A DNA stretch of 64,000 nt from Vanilla planifolia (lineage: Eukaryota; Streptophyta; Magnoliopsida; Asparagales; Orchidaceae), in NCBI GenBank assembly GCA_023846275.1, contig CM043870.1, positions 5,269,527 through 5,333,526 of the forward strand, read 5' to 3'. The position numbers and the translations under genes are program-made. This document shows positions 25,901-41,000 of the stretch, piece by piece. The notes beneath the pieces are model-generated. The model was given only the letters and a program-made list of their open reading frames with translations, made no database searches and was not told where the DNA came from. Each line of letters opens with the position of its first letter. The first letter of the stretch is position 1.

Positions 25901-27946
25901 GGAATTGCCACTGCATTTATTGGCTAGGTGCATGACTTCTTCCTTAAGTTCCTCAGATTGCCAACCATTTTCTTTGATGTAACCCTGCAGAAGTGGATAA
26001 TAGCCACGTTGACTATGTAGATTAAGCATATCAGTTTGTAATTATCAGTTATATTGATTAAATGCCACAATCTTTCACTGCTTTTCCTCTTGGCAAAATC
26101 ACAAAACAGATGAATTTGGCTTTCATTCTTTTACTTTTGTAGATAACTTTTGCTAAATGAGATATTTTAATTAACTTATTGCTCTTGTTGTGAATTGACA
26201 ATTAAAGTTTATGTACAAATGACCACTGATCCTAAGTGTAATCATCGCCAACCATTTATACATTCTCACTATTAGTTTTCAATTTTCATGGATGTTGCTG
26301 ACTTTTATATGCAATTTTTTGAAAAAGTATTTATTTTGTCTTCGTATCATCACCCTTCTCATTTAATGATGTTTCTTTTATTAAGTTAGCATACCTTATT
26401 ATACTTTCCTGCTAATTTACATGCCCCAATATTGAATTTTCAGCTTCTTCAGCTGGTTTAGCGAAGAAGAACAAAAGGCTGCTTTAGATGGAGTAGGTGA
26501 TGAGGTAAATCTTTGGATTAAGTAGATGTCTTGATCACGGCAACCATATAAAGTAGATGTACTTTGGAATACCTTCTTCATCTTTATTTGTTTTGCTTCC
26601 TGGATTATAGTAGTAGGATTTCAAGCTTGAGCCTTTTTTTCCTTTCTAGTTAAGAAAAAATGCCTTCTTGCAGGTTGCCGAGATAATCAAAGAAGATTTG
26701 TGGCCCAACCCTCTCAAGTATTTCAATAACGTAGGTTTTCTTAATCCTATGGTCATTTAAATCAGTTATTTTCTTTCTTTTCCGAACCATCTTGTTGGAT
26801 TTGCTTTCTTGCTTATTAACTGGTGCAGGAGGGAGACGAGGATGATTTTGATGGAGATGATGATGATGCTGAGGTACGTATTTTCTTAAAATTTTAATGC
26901 TTAATGATCCAAGTTGTTTACTGAATTTCCTTTCGATTTAATTATTTCCCAATATTAAACGGATTATATTTGTGGTAATTCACTGAGAGGAGAATGTTTA
27001 TATTTTTGCTGGGCCACGTTCTTTACTTGTTTAGGTTGAATCTAGGCCATGTTTCCACATGTTTGTGTTTTTGAAAGGGGAAGAAAGGGTCTGATCTTTT
27101 ACATCACAATCAAATACACATCCTCCCTCGATGAACAAGATGGAATCTTCATCTATTAGACTACAAGAAGAAGATCTGTTATGGATTGTGAATTGATTGC
27201 AATTTTTATTGAGTTTGAATTAAATGGGGGTCTAAATCAGGTCCCATATGCCATTGGGTTGCCTCAAAGCCTCACAAGATTAGACTCCTAGATGAAGTGT
27301 TACATTAGTTTTATGTTGAGACTCTTATGATACCTTCATGTGATTAAACCTCCATCTCATTTTTACTCAAACAACTTCCTCCTCTCAAGTAGGCTTTTCA
27401 TCCATATTGTTTGTTCCTTTTTTCTTAATTTTGAGATCATCCAAGTCAAGTGTCTTGTCGAAAATGAAATAAGTTAATGTGATTCATCTCGTAGCATGTA
27501 TTGTGAATCCGTCATGGATAACTATGAATTATCTTGTAGTTTCACAAATTTCAAGTTAAACTCAACTCTAATATCACTTCGTTAAAAAATTTTGCTTCAA
27601 ATGTGAACCTAAGTTGGGCCCATTTAGGTGAACACCAAATAAGGGGTGACATTATTTTTATGCCTGAAAGATTAACCCTAATCTCACTAAGGATAGAACA
27701 CTTCCATTCGATTCTCATTTAGATTGGGTTTGCTAGAAATTTTCTAAAAAAACAATTATGGTATTTTAGATTTTTTTTTTTTTTTTTTGTTAATGGTGTG
27801 TTTTTTTTTTTTTTTTTGGTTTCTGCTTTTTATTATTAAAACTGGAGCCAATGTATTGTTGATGTCAGGATAAGGGAACAGACGAGGATGAGGACGACGA
27901 CGATGAAGGGGGAGGGCAAGATGACAAGGGAGAAGATGATGGATAA
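16916..27946 (+). CDS. NRP1: NAP1/SET-family histone chaperone (NRP type), ten coding exons
   Basis: Histone H2A/H2B chaperone of the NAP1/SET superfamily, acting in the nucleus in nucleosome assembly and repair. Exons by GT-AG reading: 16916-17044, 21931-22053, 22162-22212, 22445-22516, 23384-23497, 23573-23634, 26444-26504, 26674-26730, 26829-26873, 27869-27946. All phases join without a stop, giving 263 aa, close to the ~256 aa of plant NRP proteins. Residues 28-80 form the long dimerisation helix ([18 protein letters not shown], then [16 protein letters not shown]). NAP core signatures follow: [15 protein letters not shown], then [37 protein letters not shown] and [14 protein letters not shown]. 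Residues 224-263 are an Asp/Glu-rich tail. The start is the first in-frame ATG; it yields the usual short basic N-terminus (KPKKSK). Introns 1 (4.9 kb) and 6 (2.8 kb) are long. The paralogue name (NRP1 or NRP2) is uncertain. Confidence 0.95.
24544..24567. repeat. Poly-A tract in NRP intron 6
   Basis: A run of about 21 A. It may mark the tail of an old retroposed sequence, but no target duplication or coding region is recognisable next to it. A comparable poly-T run lies at about 25730-25752 in the same intron; the ~1.2 kb between the two tracts has no recognisable protein. Confidence 0.5.
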
Positions 27947-28565
27947 ATCAACCCAAGTAGCCGTTAGTCTTCATTCATGGCATTTGAAATGGACCAATTT
28001 AAATCTAGCCGCCATGACCAACGGATACCTCTATTTTTGTTGCTAATATTCCAAGGCATGGCATTGGTTTTTATTTCTTTTTTGGTTACCTGCATCATCA
28101 TCTATCCTCTTCCAATTGTGGAACAAATTTCTTATTTGAGCTTCTAAAATTATTCATACACCTTTCCAGATATATATTGTTGCCTACAAATTTATGAAAA
28201 AGTTTATTTTTTGTTAATTAAAACTTTCATAAAAAAAACACAAGTCGAACTGTAATGACAAATCATTTTTAGCTGACTTAACATTGTTTAATGTTCTGAA
28301 AGCCCATAGCTTTCTATGACATAAATGTTTCTAATTCAAACAAATTCAACTCAAAATAGATTGAAGCAACAAGTAACATCAATCCATTCCCTTCTAAAAA
28401 GAACTGCAGTAAAGAAAAATAGTTCATTTATACCCAAAAGGCCAGGGAATGTTAACTGAAACAAATGGGAAAGCACTGTAGGCAAAGAACAAAAGCTCGT
28501 GAAAGAAATAAAAGAAGCATAAGTAAAACAACTGAAGAGACCTTAAATAGAATTGGGTTCTCATT
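27947..28565. other. Tail-to-tail 3' UTR interval between NRP and KAS III
   Basis: The 619 bp between the two stop codons must hold both 3' UTRs and both polyadenylation sites. A minus-strand AATAAA lies at 28208-28203, 358 nt past the KAS III stop; whether it is used is unknown. If both transcripts extend that far they would overlap as antisense RNAs. No other feature is seen. Confidence 0.5.
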
Positions 28566-31500
28566 TCATCCCCATCTCACTACTGCAGAGCCCCAGGTGA
28601 GGCCGGCTCCGAAGCCTGAAGTAGCAATCACGTCCCTGGGCTTCACTCTTCCACCCCTCACGGCCTCATCCAATGCAAGAGGAATAGAAGCAGCACTCGT
28701 GTTTCCATAGTTTGCCAGATTTGATATGACCTTCTCCGAAGGGATCTGCAACCTGGTGGCTACAGCATCAATGATCCGCTGATTTGCCTGCAGAATACTC
28801 ATTTAGTTCTTCTTCAGATTTGTCAATTATCTCAAAGATAACTTTGGTAAGAAAAAAAAAAAAAAAAGAAAAACTATTTTTGGGTTATATAAGTTCTCAA
28901 GCAAATGGTCTTTATATTGAACAACAAAGATGTTTTCACCTCCTACATTATTGTTTTGAAGGTGTCTTCTAAGAAGAAACTCCTTTTTCACTCACTGATG
29001 TGCTACATGTGCCAATTGAATCATTGTGTCTGTTTCTATGCTTGGAGAAGTGTATCTTAAGATTATGTTTGATGAGGATAAAATTGTACTTATTAAGAAT
29101 AATGTCTTCAGAGAAATTAAAAAACAAGTGCTTGTTCAGTTTATTCGGTTCATCATGTATATTAGTTTTTCATTTGTAAAGAAGATACATAAAATTGGTA
29201 TGTTAAAAAAATATTAAGGTAGCTTGGTTTTTTTAATTTTGATTTATATGACATGAAATCTACTATGAATAGAGATGATAAAAGATGTTATGTTAAATTC
29301 ATTGATAACTATTCTATATTCAACAAAACATACTTAAAACAAAGTGAAATTGAAGGGAGATTTAAAATTTTCAAATTAAAATTAAAAATAAGCATGATAC
29401 ATAAATTAGAAAGTTTAATTTGAATGAAGTTGTGAGCATTAGACTAATTCTCTTAATTCATTTTGTGAAGTTTATGATATAGTTCATGAAGTGACTCCTA
29501 TAGACTCATCTAAACCTAATGATGCAATAAAAAGGAAAAGTAGAATAATGAAAAATATGATTGCTGTCACAATAGTTAATTAAGAAGTCTCTAATAATTT
29601 AGAGAGAAGCTATTATGTCTTCTTGTTATATACAAAACAAAATAATTTTTTAAAAAATAAAAAAATACTTGGAATTTTAGAAATGTTTTAAATTATAAAG
29701 GGTGTCTTACCAAGATAATTTTACTTGAGGCTAAAAAAAGAACATTTGTTCAAATATTATAAATTGTTTATCTATTGGTTATGCTAAACAGTTTATTTTA
29801 TAATTTTTTTTCATTAAAAAGCACCAAAACAATGACACTAAAATTTCATTTAATTACGATAAGTAATAGATTACTTTTGGATGCCATTGATTTGTTTTAC
29901 CCAAAAGTTGGTATTGATCAGTATGAAGTTATTGCATTCTTATATTTAGATGACAAGCTCATATATAATACAAATATATATGTAATAAATAATATTAAAT
30001 TACTATTGTCATGACATTTTGACATAAAAGATTTAGGTGAAATTAATATTATTTTATAAGTTAAATTATCAAAATCAAATTTTAGTTTTTCAATGTCACA
30101 AAAATATTTTTAGAAAAAATTTGAAGTATGATTTTTTTTTTATTCTAAACCGTTAGGAAAACATACAATGTTAATTCATAGTTGAAGAAGAGTTCAGATA
30201 CTAATATTTTCTAATATGAGTATACTGAAATAATTGATGGTTTAATAAACCTCATAAATTGTAATAAATCTGACATTATATATATGCTATGAACATATCA
30301 AATAAAAATACACAATCTTAATAAAAAACATGGACATGCATTGACTGAATTACTAAAATATTTTAGAGATACTATGGATAACACGTTAAACCTTCATAGA
30401 TAACTCAATTGTACTTGAGTATAATAATACTAATTGTATCTCTAATTTATTTTTATATGAGACAAAGCCCACTAGTGGTTATGTGCATAGAGATACAATT
30501 TATTAAAAATCTTCCAAGTAAATTAACATAACAAGATCCATTATAGAATATGAGTTTATTGTCTTTTAAAAAAGAGAGATTTGAGACTAAGTGGGTTAAG
30601 AATCTTTTGATAAATATTGCTTTATGAAAGAAGACAATGCCACCAATATACATTCAATGTGATTGCCACACTATAATAACAAAAGAAATTCATAAATTAT
30701 ATAATAGGAAGGCTAGATATATTCATCTAAGACATAAGAAAGATAAATAAAAATATTTAGTGATTATGATATTGACATTTTACATGATATAATAATTGAA
30801 TTATAAAATACAACAAAAAAAAATAATAATTGATTTCTTAAGATATTGTTCTTATATTATTAGAGTGAGAATATCCTCGTAGATGATAGGATCTCTTATG
30901 ATATGATGAAAATGTCCTTAGTTTAAGGATATTCTTAATTATAATATCATTAGTACTCTGTGCAGGGTAACTAATTGAGAATGTTTTTATTTTAATTAGT
31001 TATCAGCCAAAAGCATATGATATTGATTATTAGATCTAGAGAATAATAGTTTAAAAGAAAACTGAGCACATTGAATATAATATATGAAAATTAAAAATGA
31101 GATAATATCCATATAAAAACATTTTACTATACTTATCATTATTTGATTTATTTTCTTACTTTTGAACATTTTTTAATGTTAGCATTCTTTAATGATATTT
31201 TATATTGATTATCATATTAGTTTGTTTGCAAAACTCTTTAGAGTTTCACTAACATTTATATCACAGGTAAACATTTATTATACCAAAAGCTAAAAAGTTT
31301 GATGTTATATAGATAAACTCTACATCTAAGACGTGAGAATAGATTATGTTCTTATATATTATATGGTAATGGTTTTTATCTATAACTTCATAGTAGAAAA
31401 TTTTTATTCATTTAATATTTATTTGCTTTAAATGGCATGGTTTGATAGATTTGGATTTTTGTCTCACTATCAGGTCTTTATAAAAAGTTTTTGTGTCCTT

Positions 31501-34500
31501 ACTTATCTATTTATTATTGCATAATCTCTTATTTATGTTGATTATTATATATATGGTTAGCTGCGATTCTAATACCTGGATTAAGGGCCGTGATAGGTAA
31601 AGACTCTACCATAGTGAGTATACGATATTGAGCAATGTGGGCTGTAATTCATTGATAGATGATAACACCTCCTTCTGTAGTATGCACCTAAATTGAGGGT
31701 CATGATAAGTAAAAACTCCATCATGAACAGCGGATATTAAGCGATGTAGTCAGTGGTTCAATAACAGATGATAAGGTCACCTTTTGCTGTCATGGGCACT
31801 TGGACTGAGAGCAATGATAGGTAAAGACCCTAATATCATAAGTGTAGGATACTCGACATTGTGGACAAATGTTACATGATAAATGATAGTATGATATGGG
31901 ATCCCATGAAACAAGGATAGAGACCATATGAAAAAAAAACTAAGACCATAATAAAGAAATGAGAAAGATGAAAATATGAAACAAAAAGTCAATAAGAAGT
32001 TAAAAAAAGAAAAAAACACTAGTATTATATAATATTAGTATCAATGATGATTATATGCATATAAGCATACACATAATTATTCAACACTCCTATATCTTTT
32101 GTAGATGCCATGCATTTCTTACTATTTCATCTTTATCTATTATGTATTACACTATCATATTGCCTCATTCTTTTATAATTAATATTTAACTTGTTGAGAA
32201 TATTATACTCATTATTTATATTATAAATTAGAATATAAAAATCTATAGAACTAGAGATTCTTAAAAGATAGCTTGAGACTTTGAGTTCAAGAATATGTTT
32301 TTTTTATGAACTCTATGAGAGATGTTTTATACATGAAGACTTGTATTGTTTTTTTTTGATAGATGATGTATCTATGCAATATTTCAACTTTAGTTCTACA
32401 TAACAACTTGGGACTTGCATTGTGCTTTTTATATGATGGTACATCGATTTTGTAATTTTTTACATCACCATGCCTGATTTTTGGATTGTGTCATCGAGAA
32501 ATACTAAATTGTTTTTTTTCTGTAATTCGATAGTGTTTGATTACTTTATTGGGTCTTTTTAAAGATAAGCTTGGCGGGTTGTATAAAAGTCTGCAACTTA
32601 AATTTCTTAGTAAAGATATGTAAATGACAAGGATAAACTGAAACCTGATGGAGTAAGAGCCAATCAATGCTAGAGCTAGTGAGCCCAGATTCCTTGAGAG
32701 CATTCTCGATTGACTGTGGTACGCAACGAACAGCAAAACGGAAAACTTCCTTTCCATTCATTTGTAAACATGAATAAGATGCCTTTCTTGGGGGAAATAC
32801 TGCTGCACCATTTGTGTTTGCAGCATCCGTTATCTCAGCTTCATTGGCTGTGGCATACAAGTATCTGAAACATGGAGTTAGAAGGAAATCATGTGACGCG
32901 GGTAGAGCGAATATTTGTTGCATAACCATATTTAGAAAATTTTGATGAGGTAAATACCTTTGTCCATGGCCATCACTATGCAAGTCGAAGCCAAGCAATC
33001 CATCATCATCAGCATTGCAAGCCTAAAGAAGGTAGAGGCAGTAGTCATTTTATTAACTAGGAGTGCTCTCAAGAAAAATTAAACCTTATTAATGAAGGGA
33101 GAAACAAAGCTGCATGATTAGAAAAAAAAACCTTTTAATTCCATTTACATGTTAATTTCATGGTTAAGGACACTTGCCATAACAGTTGTCATGAGGATAT
33201 CAACATGGTTATGATAATCTCAACTTTATGCTGTCAAAAAAAGACATCAATTTGTGTCATCCTATCTCTAAAGTTGTGCAAGAACTTCAAAGCAACAACA
33301 ACTTCGACAGTTGTTATAATAAACCATGGCAACTGTTGGTGGAGTGTTGGTCAGGTTTGTCATCAGAAAAAAGAACTAGTTCTGAACAAACAACATCATA
33401 GTTTTTTATTGGTTTAGCCCAAACCAACCATAGTGTTTGACCAAATCAAGCTAAAATCCAAAACTAATCCCAACAACCCAAAGACACTAAAAAAAGTTTA
33501 CAAACTGTTAAAACTCATGCCTCTTGTATCATCACAACCATCAGATACTGCCGGCCCAATAGTTGGTTAGCAAAGTTATATCAGACAAGAGATAAACCTG
33601 GGATGATGGTTTATATAGAAATTTACAAACGTTAGTTGTCATCATTCCTCACTATTTTGTTAACGCATGCTATAACTCGGACATTTTCAAAAGAATTGCT
33701 AAACAAGCGGATGTGCATATCCAATGGTAGAATGACACTCCACTTATATAGCAAAAACAGTTACACTCGAAAGAAACTTTCCAGGCCAAAATTTGAACTT
33801 TCATCTCTACCTGTTGTATTTACGAAGTCAGCTTAACAAGTACAAGAACACATACCTCAGCTGAGCAAATTTAATTGTAGAAAACCGAAGGTAGAAAACA
33901 ATAGTTTTGATAATTCATAATTGGTGCCCCTTGTTTGGCAAAGAATTTCATCGTCTGTGTTTTCAACAAATCAGTATAATCAATAATTTGATTTTCGTGC
34001 TACAAGCAATTTACTTGCCAGGCACATCAGTTTTCGATGTAAATATTTATTATTAACTTTAATTCATGGGGCAACACGGCATAACAGCTCCACAGCATTG
34101 CCAAAAGAAAATTACAAGCTTCAAACTATAAGTAACATACTCGCTAGGAAAGTTGGATTTCTATGCAAAGATTTGCAAGAACTTTACTTCCTACAAAATG
34201 AGAAAATGTAGCAGTTTCACAGCATTCTCATAAAGAAAATGTAAAATGAAATCCATTAAAAAGAAGTTTAACATGAGCAAATTACACCAAAGAACCATAA
34301 AACTAACTGGCTATGACAAATGACAAACATGAAGCAGCAAAACCTCCTTGTACAATGATAAAGGCAAATACCTGCACAAGCACTGCACCAGCTGCATCAC
34401 CAAAGAGAATGCAAGTGCCTCTATCTGTCCAATCCACATGCCGTGAAAGAGCATCGGCTCCAACCACAAGAATATTATGGTAACCTCCACCTGCAGTTGG

Positions 34501-35054
34501 ACCAAAAATTCGTCTCAAAGCACAACAGAAAAAAAGAAAATCTATATTTCAAGCTAAGCTTATATTTAGTACCTTTAATAAAACGAGTTGCAGTGATTAG
34601 GCCAATAAGAAATCCACTACAAGCGGCTGTAATATCAAAAGTCCAGGCATTTTTGCATCCTAGATCTCTCTGAATCTGGAACAGAAGAGATCAAGAGGAG
34701 ATAATTTAAATGATATATATTTGAACATGGAAAAAATATAGATAGCCCAATTATCAGTTTACCTAATCTGATAGACTATAGTTTCTATGAAAACTGAATT
34801 TTTCAGCAAAAATAAAAATTTAGAAGAAATGTTTGAGTTCTAAAAAATCATGCATTAATCATGACAATTGTAAAGTGCTTCTTACAAAGAAAATTCTACA
34901 AATTTGAACTTAAGTTAATTCTTTGTGAAATATGTCATCAATTGAACTTATGTTTAAGAAGAACTGCATCAACACCAAGACGAGAATAGGAACCCAAATA
35001 CCAACAAATTGTGCTTCCTTGCATGAATTTCACTCTCTTCCCAAAAATAGATAG

Positions 35055-35087
<33 letters not shown>

Positions 35088-38000
35088 TTAATGTTCTCAA
35101 TTTATAGTTTAAGAGCCCTAAAAATCAAGTAGAAGAAAGTTAAGCAAAGTAAAATACAACCCATAAAACAGACAGGCATCTATTCAGATACTAAATAAAT
35201 TTACTGCTCTTGCAACTATTTTTATCATGTTGCTTAAAGTTGCAAGTTTATGCTTTGAGTAAGGAATCTGTACATAAGGTAAACAGGATGATTTACGATC
35301 ATTTTGAGTATGATGCACTAAATTCAAACTTAGCAGGGATTTCATCCATTCAACAAATCTTCTACCATTTTTTCTTTTGTGCTAATTGCATGGGTATAGG
35401 AAGCATCTCCACCTATGCTCGACAAATTATCAAGCGCAAAGGTGTACATAACCCACAAGGCTCTAACCAATGCAAGGTCCAAGGAAGATTTAATATGTAC
35501 ATCTCTAAATAGTATAATAGAGGTTAATTCCATGATTAGAACGAGTGATCAGTATGTACCTGGTTCCCATCCATCGTAAATAAAATCACTCCATAAAAAA
35601 AATCAAGGGCCATAACTAATTTAATCAATGAAAAATTTCCTCCATACGAAACAACGTACCACTTATTTTTCCAAGATGCACTTGCATTTCAATGGATTCA
35701 AATGATAACATCTAGAAGAAATGATAAGGAAGAAATGCCTCTCAAACACTAGTGCTGTAAATACATAAAGTTTAGCTCAAACACAGGCAAGTTAAGGATC
35801 ACAAGAAGTTGATTGTTTGGGATATTTCATAGTTGCACTCATAAGAGCCATATATAGGAGTACTTCAACCAAAATTGTTTAGAGGGATAGGTGCTTCAAT
35901 GGTTTATTCCCACACTGCTAGCTTCTCACAGGGGAGAGCAAGTATTCTCCATGAATTTTTATTTCCTTCAGCATAAAAGCTTTATCAAATTACAAGAATA
36001 GAAGATGTAAAGAATGACTAACAAATCTTTTATCATTTATTGATGAACTTAAAAATAATTGCATTTAATAAATAGGGCAATTCATTTGGAGTTCTCATTC
36101 CTCTTTCAAGGACATTGGACTTGGTACTAGTCTCTTTGTCATTAACAGCCATACGAGCATAGGATTTATAGCTTGTAGAGCTTGTTCTTTTCAGGTATGA
36201 AGACTAGTTATACACTCAATCTTTGTGAGTTATATCATTTCAGTCATTGAACATGCTTCAAACAAAACAATAAGAGGTACTTGCTGTAAAGCAACTTTTA
36301 TTAAGAAGCCAAAAAAAAAACAATGATACTCGAAAATGAACACTTTCTCAAAAAAAAAAAAAAAATGGTTAGCCACAAACAATAACTTCTGAAATAAATA
36401 ACTTTCTTATGGAAATGAGGCCCTTGGACAGACAATGCAAAATCAAGTTTATGTAAACAAGTCACAGATTAGAAAGAAATTCTACTTGACCATACCTGAC
36501 CACCACCTCCAAAGAGGTCATCCGGAGTTGATGTGCACAATATGAGAAGGTCAACGTCATCAGCTAAAACAGAAGACATCTCAAGAGCCCCACTTGCTGC
36601 TTTCAGTGCCAAACCGTTCAAATTTTCATCTCCTGTCAAATTATTTGAGAGAGAATACATAAGTTCAAGTGACTAAACTAATTGAATCATGTCTACCAGA
36701 ACACAAAATAAATGCAATTCCGGAATGTGAACCAGGATAAAGCCAAAAAGTTTAGCTACATACAGAGTTCAAAATTGAATAATCTTTTCAAAGTTTATTG
36801 TATTCTCTAATCATGATTTAGAAAGCTTTACCAACATATTATTTTTGTTATATCTTGAATTTGATTAAGGAGCAAAGAATAGATGAGATATCTAGTTTAC
36901 TTTAAACAATTGAAAGCAGGCATATCATGAAGCTCAAAGGCCCGATTGATAGCACATCTAGCAAGTCATATTTATTCAGAAAACTTGGCCATTAAATTGC
37001 AGAAAAAGTCAAAGTTTTCTGAAGGCATTTTAATTTTGAATTCAGGGTGGCGAGTTAACCTCAAAGCAGAAAAGGTAAACAGTGAATAATAATCACATGG
37101 AAAGTCAAAAGATATTAATTTGTAATAACTTTTACCAGAAAGAACCCGCCGATTACGAATTCCTGTGCGAACAGAAATCCACTCGTCAGAAGTTTCAACG
37201 ATTTGTGCCAGGTCATCATTAGAAATGTTAAACTTTGGCACAGCCGAACCACATCCAACAAGTTTAGAGCCCATGCCAACAAGCCTGCCAGATGTTTACT
37301 CAGGAGGCATAAACATATGTTTGAACTCTGGTAACAACTTTAGAATATTAAAAGGTTTTGAGATTACATCTATTTGATCCAAGCATTTAAAGAAAGACAA
37401 GAAAGGATGTAGCAACAAAACTTTCCATGCGCAAGATTAAAAAAACGCACACTAAAATGTATCAGAGTAACATATGATTAGTTAGGAAAATGTTGGAGTA
37501 TGAAGTTTTGTCTATTGTCTATGAAATTTGAAAAGAAAAACATATACACAGTAACATTAACAACACTTCAATTAGAACTAAACAATTCCTTGAAAAAAAA
37601 ATTCTTTTTAATGTTTATAGAAGGAAAGAAAGGAATTTATGTATACATATTTAATAGGGCAATTAACGTTTGCCTATTCCCAAGTGTTAGTATTGTAGAA
37701 ATATTCTGCAAGCAACTAAGTGGCTTCTTTGATTACTTCAAGGCATAGGCTAAAGAAGTTCAGTGCCAAATATGTCCAACAGAGAGTAGAGAAAAGGTCC
37801 AAAATGGATTTACCTAAATTGATTTACTCAATATAGGAAAAAAGCAACTAGTTCTTGATCCAATAACAACATTTGGACCTTAAGGGAAATAGCCAAAAAT
37901 TTCTGGATAAATCGAGCCAATCCTCTTTTAATTTAACAATGATGGCCTTGAACAAAATGATTAAGTTAATAGCAGTCAATGCAATTTGAGAATAAACATG

Positions 38001-41000
38001 GTTTAAGATGAAGGAAAAGAAAACCAAGCATGTTAATCTCAACAACAAAAAGAACAATAAAGCATATACCTAGAAAAGGATTAGAAAGAAAGATGCATGT
38101 TTGAATGAGACGTGCTGCTCAATACCAACGTTTTACCAAAAATCGGTACATTAAGATAGGAATCACTATTATTGATCAATATGCTTGCCAATGATAAGTA
38201 ACAAACTATAGGAATCAGCATGAACTTGTTTACTTTTTAACACTCTAGCCTTTGCTATTAACTAGTTAAGCAAAATAAAATGATAACTAAAGATAGGATT
38301 TAATATTGTTAAAATTCAAATTGGTATTATTGAGCAACATAGCACTTTCCTTACATAGGATGATATCAGCCACGTTATTTCCATTCCCTCCACGTAAAAA
38401 AAAAATTAATACTAATGTCAATGTGGCAAGATTTATAAAGTGATACACTAAAAATAAATGAACCATTTTGCTGAGAACAATTGTGACACATTGCTGACAA
38501 ACTTGTGCACTGTGAGCTATTAAATGTAGATTGTACACAATAGCTGGTGATCATTGTCAATTGATGGTTACATAGAAACTAAGAAAATTGATATATTGCA
38601 CTTAATTTAGATTAGATCTATTATCCTACTCAATGAATAAGAGACCAAAGGGTGATACTCAGATGTTTAAAAAAAGTAAGAAAAAAAATATGACTACAAA
38701 ATGAGAACTCTTTTTCATCCCATGACAATAGGATTAGAAAAAAGTAATTTTGCATATCATTATGCTTCCTAAATGCAGTTATACTTTCCAAAAGCATCCT
38801 CTATTCATTGGCAAGGATTTATAAGTTCCTTGCTAAGCTTCCATGAGATTTGTGTCTATAATGATTCATCCAAGTGTCAAATTTAAGATATATTTTGTTA
38901 GAGATAAATTTAATATTTAGGTATTCAATTTTAAGCTTGTTACAACAAAAAATTATAAAAATAGAAATATGTAGTTGATCAAATATATTGGATATATCTT
39001 TAAATATATTTAATTCAATTTGTTTAGAGTTTATTTTGTGGAGATATTTGTGAAGCTTATTTAGTGGTAATTTATATGATCAATGTGTAATAAAAGAAAC
39101 CCATGTAAGCTTGCAAAAGACAAAGATATCGTTCAATGACAAAGACGATGTGAATCTCTTCTACATGACAATTCACAATAGTGGAGTTGCAATAGGATTG
39201 GGACCCAAACCAAAATCCTTTCATGAAGGCCATGAGCTTTTAGAGATGATGCAAAGTCAACCAACATGATTGTTATTTAGGATTTCTTCATATGTTGATC
39301 ATTGATACATGATGGTGATCTTCCTAATTAATTTAGTAACTGAGATCTTTGACATTTTATTTGACAACTATTTTATTTTTCTTAAATAAATTTTCTTGAT
39401 TAAAGAGATATTTTGAAGACTTATGTGATGAGGATTTTAGTATACTTTGGGTTTTTGAAAAGAGTGTTTTTGTCTTTTATTTTATATTATTATGGCATCT
39501 TTATTAATGGAATTTTTTCTTCTCTTATAGACATGGGTATGTTTTGTTATCCAAACCTCACATATCTCAATGTTCACTATTGTGTCCTTGATCCTTTTAA
39601 TTATTTTGTTATTTGTTAAATTTGATCGAATTTAGTCTTTTGCATAAGCGTGCCACTCATTACAATAAATTGGTATTAATTTTTTGATAAATGATGGAGA
39701 TGACAAAGTTAAGATTAATAAATTCAATGGCTCAAAGTATTTGGTTCTCTTAAAGAAAAAAGATTTAAAAAGAGTTTGTTTACTGGTGAGTTCCTGTGAT
39801 GTGGAAGACAAGAATTGTTATGCTAAAAGGTGCACCTTAACTCACATCTATTTTCTTTAATTCTATTAATAAACATGAAAAAAAATGATAAGACCTAGGG
39901 TTTATCATCTTTTGGAAAGTATTGTATTTTGCAAGAGTTTAGATCGTCCAAAAAAAGTTGCAGCTACAATTTGGGTTCCCAACATCTTAGAGAACTTTGG
40001 GAGAAGGCACCAAAAGAACAAAATAATAGATCTACACGTTAAGTGTCAAGCTTAGTGTCATATCATACTACAATAGCATTTAGGGTAAGTAGATCAGCAC
40101 TTCAAAGGTAACATATTGTGGAAATAGCATTATTGTTATCAAGGAATTTATATTAGTTAACATACATGTACTTGATATCTTCATGAAAAATTTGAACTTT
40201 GATTGACTAAAAGGAACTAAGTCCTTTGAGACTTTGGGAGCATGATATCTCACGTTGCAGATGAGTAAAGAGAAGATCCTTTGGTGATAATCATAATATT
40301 GAGTCAAGTGAGAGAATTATTAGGATATACTTCAATATTGTTAAATCCAAACATGAGAATAAGATATAGTTTGTTAAACATATCAAATTTAACATTCAGA
40401 TATTTGATTTTGAATTTATTATAACAAACGAAGTATGACAATAAATATATTTAGTAGATGAAATATATTAAATATATCTTGAAATTTAAGTAACTTGAAG
40501 TTGTTACATGGAGATATAGTTGTGGAGGCTTTTTTGGTGGATATTTAAATAATCAATATCTAAAAAAAAAAAAATTCATCTCAGTATATAATAAACAAAG
40601 GGATCTAGAAACTCTATGACAATGATTTTACAAATCTATTTAGGATGGTAATCCATAGTGGTGGAGTCCGAGCCCAACCCTTTGTAAAGATTGCAACTTT
40701 TTGGAGATAATGTTAAGTCTATTGACTTAGTATAAATTTCTTCATGTGTTGGTGACGTTCATCATCAATTCATGTATGCAGATCCTTGATTCATCATTAA
40801 TTATGATCTCTTACCTCTCTTTTTAGTGAATCTTCTTGATTAAGAGATACTTGTGATGATTTCTTATGTGAGGAAGACTTGGATGCACTATAGATGTTAG
40901 TAAACAATATTCTTTGCCTTAAATTTATACATTATTGTATGTTTTTTACTGGTGGAATGTCCTCCTTATAGAAATAAGCCTTACTTGTAGTCAAACAACA

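Noticed and set aside
28465..28710. 81-codon plus-strand frame at the end of KAS III
   Set aside because: Antisense shadow of the last KAS III exon.
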